A stretch of 64,000 nucleotides of DNA from Litoditis marina. Its lineage: Eukaryota > Nematoda > Chromadorea > Rhabditida > Rhabditidae. A program made the position numbers and the translations under genes. The stretch lies in the NCBI GenBank assembly GCA_964036275.1, contig CAXIWQ010000178.1, forward strand, positions 1 through 64,000, written 5' to 3'. Below, in pieces: positions 35,701-49,422 of the stretch. The notes beneath the pieces were generated by a model. The model saw only the letters and a program-made list of their open reading frames with translations, did no database searches and was not told the origin of the DNA. The stretch's first letter is position 1; the number at the start of each line of letters is the position of its first letter.

Positions 35701-38173
35701 TTTCATTTGCGAATACGATGTTTCATTTGCGAATAATTTCGAATACGAAGTTTCATTTGCGGATACGATGTTGCATTTGCGAGTAATTGCGAATACGAAG
35801 TTTCATTTGCGAGTAATTGCGAATACGAGGTTTCATTTGCGAGTAATTGCGAATACGAAGTTTCATTTGCGAATACGATGTTTCATTGCGAATAATTGCG
35901 AATACGAAGTTTCATTTGCGAATACGATGTTTCATTTGCGAATAATTGCGAATACGATGTTTCATTTACGAGTAATTGCGAATACGAAGTTTCATTTGCG
36001 AGTAATTGCGAATACGAAGTTTCATTTGCGAGTAATTGCGAATACGAAGTTTCATTTGCGAGTAATTGCGAATACGAGGTTTCATTTGCGAGTAATTGCG
36101 AATACGAAGTTGCATTTGCGAGTAATTGCGAATACGAAGTTTCATTTGCGAGTAATTGCGAATACGAAGTTTCATTTGCGAGTAATTGCGAATACGATGT
36201 TTCATTTGCGAATAATTGCGAATACGAAGTTTCATTTGCGAATACGATGTTTCATTTGCGAATAATTGCGAATACGATGTTTCATTTACGAGTAATTGCG
36301 AATACGAAGTTTCATTTGCGAGTAATTGCGAATACGAAGTTGCATTTGCGAATACGATGTTTCAATTGCGAGTAATTGCGATTACGAAGTTTCATTTGCG
36401 AGTAATTGCGAATACGAGGTTTCATTTGCGAATAATTGCGAATACGATGTTTCATTTACGAGTAATTGCGAATACGAATTTTTATTTGCGAGTAATTGCG
36501 AATACGAAGTTTCATTTACGAGTAATTGCGAATACGAAGTTTCATTTGCGAGTAATTGCGAATACGAAGTTGCATTTGCGAGTAATTGCGAATACGAAGT
36601 TTCATTTGCGAGTAATTGCGAATACGAAGTTTCATTGCGAGTAATTGCGAATACGAGGTTTCATTTGCGAGTAATTGCGAATACGAAGTTTCATTTGCGA
36701 ATACGATGTTTCATTTGCGAATAATTGCGAATACGATGTTTCATTTACGAGTAATTGCGAATACGAAGTTTCATTTGCGAGTAATTGCGAATACGAAGTT
36801 GCATTTGCGAGTAATTGCGAATACGAAGTTTCATTTGCGAATACGATGTTTCATTTGCGAATAATTTCGAATACGAAGTTTCATTTGCGAATACGATGTT
36901 TCAATTGCGAATAATTGCGAATACGAAGTTTCATTTGCGAATACGATGTTTCATTTGCGAATAATTTCGAATACGAAGTTTCATTTGCGAATACGATGTT
37001 GCATTTGCGAGTAATTGCGAATACGAAGTTTCATTTGCGAGTAATTGCGAATACGAAGTTTCATTTGCGAGTAATTGCGAATACGAGGTTTCATTTGCGA
37101 GTAATTGCGAATACGAAGTTTCATTTGCGAATACGATGTTTCATTTGCGAATAATTGCGAATACGAAGTTTCATTTGCGAATACGATGTTTCATTTGCGA
37201 ATAATTGCGAATACGATGTTTCATTTACGAGTAATTGCGAATACGAAGTTTCATTTGCGAGTAATTGCGAATACGAAGTTTCATTTGCGAGTAATTGCGA
37301 ATACGAAGTTTCATTTGCGAGTAATTGCGAATACGAGGTTTCATTTGCGAGTAATTGCGAATACGAAGTTGCATTTGCGAGTAATTGCGAATACGAAGTT
37401 TCATTTGCGAGTAATTGCGAATACGAAGTTTCATTTGCGAGTAATTGCGAATACGATGTTTCATTTGCGAATAATTGCGAATACGAAGTTTCATTTGCGA
37501 ATACGATGTTTCATTTGCGAATAATTGCGAATACGATGTTTCATTTACGAGTAATTGCGAATACGAAGTTTCATTGCGAGTAATTGCGAATACGAAGTTG
37601 CATTTGCGAATACGATGTTTCAATTGCGAGTAATTGCGAATACGAAGTTTCATTTGCGAGTAATTGCGAATACGAGGTTTCATTTGCGAATAATTGCGAA
37701 TACGATGTTTCATTTACGAGTAATTGCGAATACGAATTTTTATTTGCGAGTAATTGCGAATACGAAGTTTCATTTACGAGTAATTGCGAATACGAAGTTT
37801 CATTTGCGAGTAATTGCGAATACGAAGTTGCATTTGCGAGTAATTGCGAATACGAAGTTTCATTTGCGAGTAATTGCGAATACGAAGTTTCATTTGCGAG
37901 TAATTGCGAATACGAGGTTTCATTTGCGAGTAATTGCGAATACGAAGTTTCATTTGCGAATACGATGTTTCATTTGCGAATAATTGCGAATACGATGTTT
38001 CATTTACGAGTAATTGCGAATACGAAGTTTCATTTGCGAGTAATTGCGAATACGAAGTTGCATTTGCGAGTAATTGCGAATACGAAGTTTCATTTGCGAA
38101 TACGATGTTTCATTTGCGAATAATTGCGAATACGAAGTTCCATTTGCGAATACGATGTTTCAATTGCGAGTAA
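35687..38173. repeat. 1.26-kb HOR, two copies
   Basis: Collinear units are offset by 1,258-1,259 bp (35,896 to 37,155; 36,326 to 37,584; 36,675 to 37,934) and by 1,228 bp at the left edge (35,687 to 36,915). Both copies carry a TAATTTCGAA block (base 6 G to T), a GATGTTGCAT unit and a run of five or more GAAG monomers ending GCGAG. Private changes include GGATACG near 35,760 and GATTACG near 36,380. Confidence 0.8.
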
Positions 38174-39811
38174 TTGCGAATACGAAGTTTCATTTGCGAG
38201 TAATTGCGAATACGAGGTTTCATTTGCGAATAATTGCGAATACGATGTTTCATTTACGAGTAATTGCGAATACGAAGTTTCATTTGCGAGTAATTGCGAA
38301 TACGAAGTTTCATTTGCGAATAATTGCGAATACGAAGTTTCATTTGCGAGTAATTGCAAATACGAAGTTTCATTTGCGAGTAATTGCGAATACGAGGTTT
38401 CATTTGCGAATAATTGCGAATACGATGTTTCATTTACGAGTAATTGCGAATACGAAGTTTCATTTACGAGTAATTGCGAATACGAAGTTGCATTTGCGAG
38501 TAATTGCGAATACGAAGTTTCATTTGCGAATACGATGTTTCATTTGCGAATAATTGCGAATACGAAGTTTCATTTGCGAATACGATGTTTCATTGCGAGT
38601 AATTGCGAATACGAAGTTTCATTTGCGAGTAATTGCGAATACGAAGTTGCATTTGCGAGTAATTGCGAATACGAAGTTTCATTTGCGAATACGATGTTTC
38701 ATTTGCGAATAATTGCGAATACGAAGTTCCATTTGCGAATACGATGTTTCATTGCGAGTAATTGCGAATACGAAATTTCATTTGCGAGTAATTGCGAATA
38801 CGAGGTTTCATTTGCGAATAATTGCGAATACGATGTTTCATTTACGAGTAATTGCGAATACGAAGTTTCATTTGCGAGTAATTGCGAATACGAAGTTTCA
38901 TTTGCGAATAATTGCGAATACGAAGTTTCATTTGCGAGTAATTGCAAATACGAAGTTTCATTTGCGAGTAATTGCGAATACGAGGTTTCATTTGCGAATA
39001 ATTGCGAATACGATGTTTCATTTACGAGTAATTGCGAATACGAAGTTTCATTTGCGAGTAATTGCGAATACGAAGTTTCATTTACGAGTAATTGCGAATA
39101 CGAAGTTGCATTTGCGAGTAATTGCGAATACGAAGTTTCATTCGCGAATACGATGTTTCATTTGCGAATAATTGCGAATACGAAGTTTCATTTGCGAATA
39201 CGATGTTTCAATTGCGAGTAATTGCGAATACGAAGTTTCATTTGCGAGTAATTGCGAATACGAAGTTGCATTTGCGAGTAATTGCGAATACGAAGTTTCA
39301 TTTGCGAACACGATGTTTCATTTGCGAATAATTGCGAATACGAAGTTCCATTTGCGAATACGATGTTTCATTTGCGAGTAATTGCGAATACGAAGTTTCA
39401 TTTGCGAGTAATTGCGAATACGAGGTTTCATTTGCGAATTATTGCGAATACGATGTTTCATTTACGAGTAATTGCGAATACGAAGTTTCATTTGCGAGTA
39501 ATTGCGAATACGAAGTTTCATTTGCGAATAATTGCGAATACGAAGTTTCATTTGCGAGTAATTGCAAATACGAAGTTTCATTTGCGAGTAATTGCGAATA
39601 CGAGGTTTCATTTGCGAATAATTGCGAATACGATGTTTCATTTACGAGTAATTGCGAATACGAAGTTTCATTTGCGAGTAATTGCGAATACGAAGTTGCA
39701 TTTGCGAGTAATTGCGAATACGAAGTTTCATTTGCGAATACGGTGTTTCATTTGCGAATAATTGCGAATACGAAGTTTCATTTGCGAATACGATGTTTCA
39801 ATTGCGAGTAA
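38124..39811. repeat. Irregular HOR segment with base 20 C markers
   Basis: This links the 1.26-kb family to the next domain. TTCC markers lie near 38,136, 38,725 and 39,353 (spacings about 589 and 628 bp). Two identical one-base losses (TTTCATTGCGAG) lie near 38,591 and 38,751. They happen to keep one forward frame open over 38,124-39,221, giving one of the longest spurious open frames (365 codons). Other changes are GAAATTTC near 38,772 and a GGTGTTTC unit near 39,741. Confidence 0.6.
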
Positions 39812-40031
39812 TTGCGAATACGAAGTTTCATTTGCGAGTAATTGCGAATACGAGGTTTCATTTGCGAATAATTGCGAATACGATGTTTCATTTACGAGTA
39901 ATTGCGAATACGAATTTTTATTTGCGAGTAATTGCGAATACGAAGTTTCATTTACGAGTAATTGCGAATACGAAGTTTCATTTGCGAGTAATTGCGAATA
40001 CGAAGTTGCATTTGCGAGTAATTGCGAATAC

Positions 40032-41030
40032 GAAGTTTCATTTGCGAGTAATTGCGAATACGTAGTTTCATTTGCGAATACGATGTTTCATTTGCGAATA
40101 ATTGCGAATACGATGTTTCATTTACGAGTAATTGCGAATACGAAGTTTCATTTGCGAGTAATTGCGAATACGAAGTTGCATTTGCGAGTAATTGCGAATA
40201 CGAAGTTTCATTTGCGAATACGATGTTTCATTTGCGAATAATTGCGAATACGAAGTTCCATTTGCGAATACGATGTTTCATTTGCGAGTAATTGCAAATA
40301 CGAAGTTTCATTTGCGAGTAATTGCGAATACGAGGTTTCATTTGCGAATAATTGCGAATACGATGTTTCATTTGCGAGTAATTGCGAATACGTAGTTTCA
40401 TTTGCGAATACGATGTTTCATTTGCGAATAATTGCGAATACGATGTTTCATTTACGAGTAATTGCGAATACGAAGTTTCATTTGCGAGTAATTGCGAATA
40501 CGAAGTTGCATTTGCGAGTAATTGCGAATACGAAGTTTCATTTGCGAATACGATGTTTCATTTGCGAATAATTGCGAATACGAAGTTCCATTTGCGAGTA
40601 ATTGCGAATACGTAGTTTCATTTGCGAATACGATGTTTCATTTGCGAATAATTGCGAATACGATGTTTCATTTACGAGTAATTGCGAATACGAAGTTTCA
40701 TTTGCGAGTAATTGCGAATACGAAGTTGCATTTGCGAGTAATTGCGAATACGAAGTTTCATTTGCGAATACGATGTTTCATTTGCGAATAATTGCGAATA
40801 CGAAGTTCCATTTGCGAATACGATGTTTCATTTGCGAGTAATTGCAAATACGAAGTTTCATTTGCGAGTAATTGCGAATACGAGGTTTCATTTGCGAATA
40901 ATTGCGAATACGATGTTTCATTTGCGAGTAATTGCGAATACGTAGTTTCATTTGCGAATACGATGTTTCATTTGCGAATAATTGCGAATACGATGTTTCA
41001 TTTACGAGTAATTGCGAATACGATGTTTCA
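40032..41030. repeat. 550-bp tandem duplication with TACGTAG marker
   Basis: The base 15 A to T variant (TACGTAGTTT) occurs near 40,061, 40,391, 40,611 and 40,941. Spacings 330, 220 and 330 show that a 550-bp block (330 + 220) was tandemly copied. Unit order from about 40,032 to 40,480 matches 40,582 to 41,030, after which the copies diverge. TACGTAG creates the palindrome TACGTA. Confidence 0.85.
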
Positions 41031-42280
41031 TTTGCGAGTAATTGCAAATACGAAGTTTCATTTGCGAGTAATTGCGAATACGAGGTTTCATTTGCGAATA
41101 ATTGCGAATACGATGTTTCATTTACGAGTAATTGCGAATACGAAGTTTCATTTGCGAGTAATTGCGAATACGAAGTTGCATTTGCGAGTAATTGCGAATA
41201 CGAAGTTTCATTTGCGAATACGATGTTTCATTTGCGAATAATTGCGACTACGAAGTTCCATTTGCGAATACGATGTTTCATTTGCGAGTAATTGCGAATA
41301 CGAAGTTTCATTTGCGAGTAATTGCGAATACGAGGTTTCATTTGCGAATAATTGCGAATACGATGTTTCATTTACGAGTAATTGCGAATACGAAGTTTCA
41401 TTTGCGAGTAATTGCGAATACGAAGTTTCATTTGCGAATAATTGCGAATACGAAGTTTCATTTGCGAGTAATTGCAAATACGAAGTTTCATTTGCGAGTA
41501 ATTGCGAATACGAGGTTTCATTTGCGAATAATTGCGAATACGATGTTTCATTTACGAGTAATTGCGAATACGAAGTTTCATTTGCGAGTAATTGCGAATA
41601 CGAAGTTGCATTTGCGAGTAATTGCGAATACGAAGTTTCATTTGCGAATACGATGTTTCATTTGCGAATAATTGCGAATACGAAGTTTCATTTGCGAATA
41701 CGATGTTTCAATTGCGAGTAATTGCGAATACGAAGTTTCATTTGCGAGTAATTGCGAATACGAGGTTTCATTTGCGAATAATTGCGAATACGATGTTTCA
41801 TTTACGAGTAATTGCGAATACGAATTTTATTTGCGAGTAATTGCGAATACGAAGTTTCATTTACGAGTAATTGCGAATACGAAGTTTCATTTGCGAGTAA
41901 TTGCGAATACGAAGTTGCATTTGCGAGTAATTGCGAATACGAAGTTTCATTTGCGAGTAATTGCGAATACGTAGTTTCATTTGCGAATACGAAGTTTCAT
42001 TTGCGAGTAATTGCGAATACGATGTTTCATTTGCGAATACGATGTTTCATTTGCGAATAATTGCGAATACGATGTTTCATTTACGAGTAATTGCGAATAC
42101 GAAGTTTCATTTGCGAGTAATTGCGAATACGAAGTTTCATTTGCGAATACGATGTTTCATTTGCGAATAATTGCGAATACGAAGTTTCATTTGCGAATAC
42201 GATGTTTCATTTGCGAATAATTGCGAATACGATGTTTCATTTACGAGTAATTGCGAATACGAAGTTTCATTTGCGAGTAA

Positions 42281-44895
42281 TTGCGAATACGAAGTTGCAT
42301 TTGCAAATACGATGTTTCAATTGCGAGTAATTGCGAACACGAAGTTTCATTTGCGAGTAATTGCGAATACGAGGTTTCATTTGCGAATAATTGCGAATAC
42401 GATGTTTCATTTACGAGTAATTGCGAATACGAATTTTTATTTGCGAGTAATTGCGAATACGAGTTTCATTTACGAGTAATTGCGAATACGAAGTTTCATT
42501 TGCGAGTAATTGCGAATACGATGTTTCATTTACGAGTAATTGCGAATACGAAGTTTCATTTACGAGTAATTGCGAATACGAAGTTGCATTTGCGAGTAAT
42601 TGCGAATACGAAGTTTCATTTGCGAATACGATGTTTCATTTGCGAATAATTGCGAATACGAAGTTTCATTTGCGAATACGATGTTTCAATTGCGAGTAAT
42701 TGCGAATACGAAGTTTCATTTGCGAGTAATTGCGAATACGAAGTTGCATTTGCGAGTAATTGCGAATACGAAGTTTCATTTGCGAATACGATGTTTCATT
42801 TGCGAATAATTGCGAATACGAAGTTCCATTTGCGAATACGATGTTTCATTTGCGAGTAATTGCGAATACGAATTTCATTTGCGAGTAATTGCGAATACGA
42901 GGTTTCATTTGCGAATAATTGCGAATACGATGTTTCATTTACGAGTAATTGCGAATACGAAGTTTCATTTGCGAGTAATTGCGAATACGAAGTTTCATTT
43001 GCGAATAATTGCGAATACGAAGTTTCATTTGCGAGTAATTGCAAATACGAAGTTTCATTTGCGAGTAATTGCGAATACGAGGTTTCATTTGCGAATAATT
43101 GCGAATACGATGTTTCATTTACGAGTAATTGCGAATACGAAGTTTCATTTGCGAGTAATTGCGAATACGAAGTTTCATTTACGAGTAATTGCGAATACGA
43201 AGTTGCATTTGCGAGTAATTGCGAATACGAAGTTTCATTTGCGAATACGATGTTTCATTTGCGAATAATTGCGAATACGAAGTTTCATTTGCGAATACGA
43301 TGTTTCAATTGCGAGTAATTGCGAATACGAAGTTTCATTTGCGAGTAATTGCGAATACGAAGTTGCATTTGCGAGTAATTGCGAATACGAAGTTTCATTT
43401 GCGAATACGATGTTTCATTTGCGAATAATTGCGAATACGAAGTTCCATTTGCGAATACGATGTTTCATTTGCGAGTAATTGCGAATACGAAGTTGCATTT
43501 GCAAATACGATGTTTCAATTGCGAGTAATTGCGAATACGAAGTTTCATTTGCGAGTAATTGCGAATACGAAGTTTCATTTGCGAATACGATGTTTCATTT
43601 GCGAATAATTGCGAATACGATGTTTCATTTACGAGTAATTGCGAATACGAAGTTTCATTTGCGAGTAATTGCGAATACGAAGTTTCATTTGCGAATACGA
43701 TGTTTCATTTGCGAATAATTGCGAATACGAAGTTTCATTTGCGAATACGATGTTTCATTTGCGAATAATTGCGATACGATGTTTCATTTACGAGTAATTG
43801 CGAATACGAAGTTTCATTTGCGAGTAATTGCGAATACGAAGTTGCATTTGCAAATACGATGTTTCAATTGCGAGTAATTGCGAACACGAAGTTTCATTTG
43901 CGAGTAATTGCGAATACGAGGTTTCATTTGCGAATAATTGCGAATACGATGTTTCATTTACGAGTAATTGCGAATACGAAGTTTCATTTACGAGTAATTG
44001 CGAATACGAAGTTTCATTTGCGAGTAATTGCGAATACGATGTTTCATTTACGAGTAATTGCGAATACGAAGTTTCATTTACGAGTAATTGCGAATACGAA
44101 GTTGCATTTGCGAGTAATTGCGAATACGAAGTTTCATTTGCGAATACGATGTTTCATTTGCGAATAATTGCGAATACGAAGTTTCATTTGCGAATACGAT
44201 GTTTCAATTGCGAGTAATTGCGAATACGAAGTTTCATTTGCGAGTAATTGCGAATACGAAGTTGCATTTGCGAGTAATTGCGAATACAAAGTTTCATTTG
44301 CGAATACGATGTTTCATTTGCGAATAATTGCGAATACGAAGTTCCATTTGCGAATACGATGTTTCATTTGCGAGTAATTGCGAATACGAATTTCATTTGC
44401 GAGTAATTGCGAATACGAGGTTTCATTTGCGAATAATTGCGAATACGATGTTTCATTTACGAGTAATGCGAATACGAAGTTTCATTTGCGAGTAATTGCG
44501 AATACGAAGTTTCATTTGCGAATAATTGCGAATACGAAGTTTCATTTGCGAGTAATTGCAAATACGAAGTTTCATTTGCGAGTAATTGCGAATACGAGGT
44601 TTCATTTGCGAATAATTGCGAATACGATGTTTCATTTACGAGTAATTGCGAATACGAAGTTTCATTTGCGAGTAATTGCGAATACGAAGTTTCATTTACG
44701 AGTAATTGCGAATACGAAGTTGCATTTGCGAGTAATTGCGAATACGAAGTTTCATTTGCGAATACGATGTTTCATTTGCGAATAATTGCGAATACGAAGT
44801 TTCATTTGCGAATACGATGTTTCAATTGCGAGTAATTGCGAATACGAAGTTTCATTTGCGAGTAATTGCGAATACGAAGTTGCATTTGCGAGTAA
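42281..44895. repeat. 1.52-1.55 kb HOR, about one and a half copies
   Basis: A CACGAAG unit (base 11 T to C) after a TTGCAAATACG 20-mer occurs near 42,331 and 43,884, about 1,550 bp apart. The one-base-short GAATTTCAT unit lies near 42,870 and 44,388, 1,518 bp apart. The 29-30 bp difference is one monomer. Inside are smaller 618-619 bp repeats (42,650 to 43,269 and 44,168 to 44,786). Confidence 0.75.
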
Positions 44896-47800
44896 TTGCG
44901 AATACGAAGTTTCATTTGCGAATACGATGTTTCATTTGCGAATAATTGCGAATACGAAGTTCCATTTGCGAATACGATGTTTCATTTGCGAGTAATTGCG
45001 AATACGAAGTTTCATTTGCGAGTAATTGCGAATACGAGGTTTCATTTGCGAATAATTGCGAATACGATGTTTCATTTACGAGTAATTGCGAATACGAAGT
45101 TTCATTTGCGAGTAATTGCGAATACGAAGTTTCATTTGCGAATAATTGCGAATACGAAGTTTCATTTGCGAGTAATTGCAAATACGAAGTTTCATTTGCG
45201 AGTAATTGCGAATACGAGGTTTCATTTGCGAATAATTGCGAATACGATGTTTCATTTACGAGTAATTGCGAATACGAAGTTTCATTTGCGAGTAATTGCG
45301 AATACGAAGTTGCATTTGCGAGTAATTGCGAATACGAAGTTTCATTTGCGAATACGATGTTTCATTTGCGAATAATTGCGAATACGAAGTTTCATTTGCG
45401 AATACGATGTTTCAATTGCGAGTAATTGCGAATACGAAGTTTCATTTGCGAGTAATTGCGAATACGAGGTTTCATTTGCGAATAATTGCGAATACGATGT
45501 TTCATTTACGAGTAATTGCGAATACGAATTTTTATTTGCGAGTAATTGCGAATACGAAGTTTCATTTACGAGTAATTGCGAATACGAAGTTTCATTTGCG
45601 AGTAATTGCGAATACGAAGTTGCATTTGCGAGTAATTGCGAAAACGAAGTTTCATTTGCGAGTAATTGCGAATACGTAGTTTCATTTGCGAATACGATGT
45701 TTCATTTGCGAATAATTGCGAATACGATGTTTCATTTACGAGTAATTGCGAATACGAAGTTTCATTTGCGAGTAATTGCGAATACGAAGTTGCATTTGCA
45801 AATACGATGTTTCAATTGCGAGTAATTGCGAATACGAAGTTTCATTTGCGAGTAATTGCGAATACGAAGTTTCATTTGCGAATACGATGTTTCATTTGCG
45901 AATAATTGCGAATACGATGTTTCATTTACGAGTAATTGCGAATACGAAGTTTCATTTGCGAGTAATTGCGAATACGAAGTTTCATTTGCGAATACGATGT
46001 TTCATTTGCGAATAATTGCGAATACGAAGTTTCATTTGCGAATACGATGTTTCAATTGCGAGTAATTGCGAATACGAAGTTTCATTTGCGAGTAATTGCG
46101 AATACGAAGTTGCATTTGCGAGTAATTGCGAATACGAAGTTTCATTTGCGAATACGATGTTTCATTTGCGAATAATTGCGAATACGAAGTTCCATTTGCG
46201 AATACGATGTTTCATTTGCGAGTAATTGCGAATACGAAGTTTCATTTGCGAGTAATTGCGAATACGAGGTTTCATTTGCGAATAATTGCGAATACGATGT
46301 TTCATTTACGAGTAATTGCGAATACGAAGTTTCATTTGCGAGTAATTGCGAATACGAAGTTTCATTTGCGAATAATTGCGAATACGAAGTTTCATTTGCG
46401 AGTAATTGCAAATACGAAGTTTCATTTGCGAGTAATTGCGAATACGAGGTTTCATTTGCGAATAATTGCGAATACGATGTTTCATTTACGAGTAATTGCG
46501 AATACGAAGTTTCATTTGCGAGTAATTGCGAATACGAAGTTGCATTTGCGAGTAATTGCGAATACGAAGTTTCATTTGCGAATACGATGTTTCATTTGCG
46601 AATAATTGTGAATACGAAGTTTCATTTGCGAATACGATGTTTCAATTGCGAGTAATTGCGAATACGAAGTTTCATTTGCGAGTAATTGCGAATACGAGGT
46701 TTCATTTGCGAATAATTGCGAATACGATGTTTCATTTACGAGTAATTGCGAATACGAATTTTTATTTGCGAGTAATTGCGAATACGAAGTTTCATTTACG
46801 AGTAATTGCGAATACGAAGTTTCATTTGCGAGTAATTGCGAATACGAAGTTGCATTTGCGAGTAATTGCGAAAACGAAGTTTCATTTGCGAGTAATTGCG
46901 AATACGTAGTTTCATTTGCGAATACGATGTTTCATTTGCGAATAATTGCGAATACGATGTTTCATTTACGAGTAATTGCGAATACGAAGTTTCATTTGCG
47001 AGTAATTGCGAATACGAAGTTGCATTTGCAAATACGATGTTTCAATTGCGAGTAATTGCGAATACGAAGTTTCATTTGCGAGTAATTGCGAATACGATGT
47101 TTCATTTGCGAATACGATGTTTCATTTGCGAATAATTGCGAATACGATGTTTCATTTACGAGTAATTGCGAATACGAAGTTTCATTTGCGAGTAATTGCG
47201 AATACGAAGTTTCATTTGCGAATACGATGTTTCATTTGCGAATAATTGCGAATACGAAGTTTCATTTGCGAATACGATGTTTCATTTGCGAATAATTGCG
47301 AATACGATGTTTCATTTACGAGTAATTGCGAATACGAAGTTTCATTTGCGAGTAATTGCGAATACGAAGTTGCATTTGCGAGTAATGCGAATACGAAGTT
47401 TCATTTGCGAATACGATGTTTCATTTGCGAATAATTGCGAATACGAAGTTCATTTGCGAATACGATGTTTCATTTGCGAGTAATTGCGAATACGAAGTTT
47501 CATTTGCGAGTAATTGCGAATACGAGGTTTCATTTGCGAATAATTGCGAATACGATGTTTCATTTACGAGTAATTGCGAATACGAAGTTTCATTTGCGAG
47601 TAATTGCGAATACGAAGTTTCATTTGCGAATAATTGCGAATACGAAGTTTCATTTGCGAGTAATTGCAAATACGAAGTTTCATTTGCGAGTAATTGCGAA
47701 TACGAGGTTTCATTTGCGAATAATTGCGAATACGATGTTTCATTTACGAGTAATTGCGAATACGAAGTTTCATTTGCGAGTAATTGCGAATACGAAGTTG

Positions 47801-48950
47801 CATTTGCGAGTAATTGCGAATACGAAGTTTCATTTGCGAATACGATGTTTCATTTGCGAATAATTGTGAATACGAAGTTTCATTTGCGAATACGATGTTT
47901 CAATTGCGAGTAATTGCGAATACGAAGTTTCATTTGCGAGTAATTGCGAATACGAGGTTTCATTTGCGAATAATTGCGAATACGATGTTTCATTTACGAG
48001 TAATTGCGAATACGAATTTTTATTTGCGAGTAATTGCGAATACGAAGTTTCATTTACGAGTAATTGCGAATACGAAGTTTCATTTGCGAGTAATTGCGAA
48101 TACGAAGTTGCATTTGCGAGTAATTGCGAAAACGAAGTTTCATTTGCGAGTAATTGCGAATACGTAGTTTCATTTGCGAATACGATGTTTCATTTGCGAA
48201 TAATTGCGAATACGATGTTTCATTTACGAGTAATTGCGAATACGAAGTTTCATTTGCGAGTAATTGCGAATACGAAGTTGCATTTGCAAATACGATGTTT
48301 CAATTGCGAGTAATTGCGAATACGAAGTTTCATTTGCGAGTAATTGCGAATACGATGTTTCATTTGCGAATACGATGTTTCATTTGCGAATAATTGCGAA
48401 TACGATGTTTCATTTACGAGTAATTGCGAATACGAAGTTTCATTTGCGAGTAATTGCGAATACGAAGTTTCATTTGCGAATACGATGTTTCATTTGCGAA
48501 TAATTGCGAATACGAAGTTTCATTTGCGAATACGATGTTTCATTTGCGAATAATTGCGAATACGATGTTTCATTTACGAGTAATTGCGAATACGAAGTTT
48601 CATTTGCGAGTAATTGCGAATACGAAGTTGCATTTGCAAATACGATGTTTCAATTGCGAGTAATTGCGAATACGAAGTTTCATTTGCGAGTAATTGCGAA
48701 TACGAGGTTTCATTTGCGAATAATTGCGAATACGATGTTTCATTTACGAGTAATTGCGAATACGAATTTTTATTTGCGAGTAATTGCGAATACGAAGTTT
48801 CATTTACGAGTAATTGCGAATACGAAGTTTCATTTGCGAGTAATTGCGAATACGAAGTTGCATTTGCGAGTAATTGCGAATACGAAGTTTCATTTGCGAG
48901 TAATTGCGAATACGAAGTTTCATTGCGAGTAATTGCGAATACGAGGTTTC
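44896..48950. repeat. 1.23-kb HOR, three consecutive copies
   Basis: Marker GCGAAAACG (base 11 T to A) lies at 45,641, 46,871 and 48,129, and TACGTAG near 45,675, 46,905 and 48,163: spacings 1,230 and 1,258. Copies 2 and 3 share changes absent from copy 1: TTGTGAATAC (base 7 C to T, a CpG transition) near 46,608 and 47,866, and GATG in place of GAAG near 47,096 and 48,354. So copies 2 and 3 split most recently. The extra 28 bp between copies 2 and 3 equals one monomer minus two single-base losses near 47,385 and 47,450. Confidence 0.85.
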
Positions 48951-49422
48951 ATTTGCGAGTAATTGCGAATACGAAGTTTCATTTGCGAATACGATGTTTC
49001 ATTTGCGAATAATTGCGAATACGAAGTTCCATTTGCGAATACGATGTTTCATTTGCGAGTAATTGCGAATACGAAGTTCATTTGCGAGTAATTGCGAATA
49101 CGAGGTTTCATTTGCGAATAATTGCGAATACGATGTTTCATTTACGAGTAATTGCGAATACGAAGTTTCATTTGCGAGTAATTGCGAATACGAAGTTTCA
49201 TTTGCGAATAATTGCGAATACGAAGTTTCATTTGCGAGTAATTGCAAATACGAAGTTTCATTTGCGAGTAATTGCGAATACGAGGTTTCATTTGCGAATA
49301 ATTGCGAATACGATGTTTCATTTACGAGTAATTGCGAATACGAAGTTTCATTTGCGAGTAATTGCGAATACGAAGTTTCATTTACGGAGTAATTGCGAAT
49401 ACGAAGTTGCATTTGCGAGTAA

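Noticed and set aside
40061..40070. TACGTA palindrome as a regulatory box
   Set aside because: It arises from a single change at base 15 and is spread only by HOR copying. No gene lies near it.
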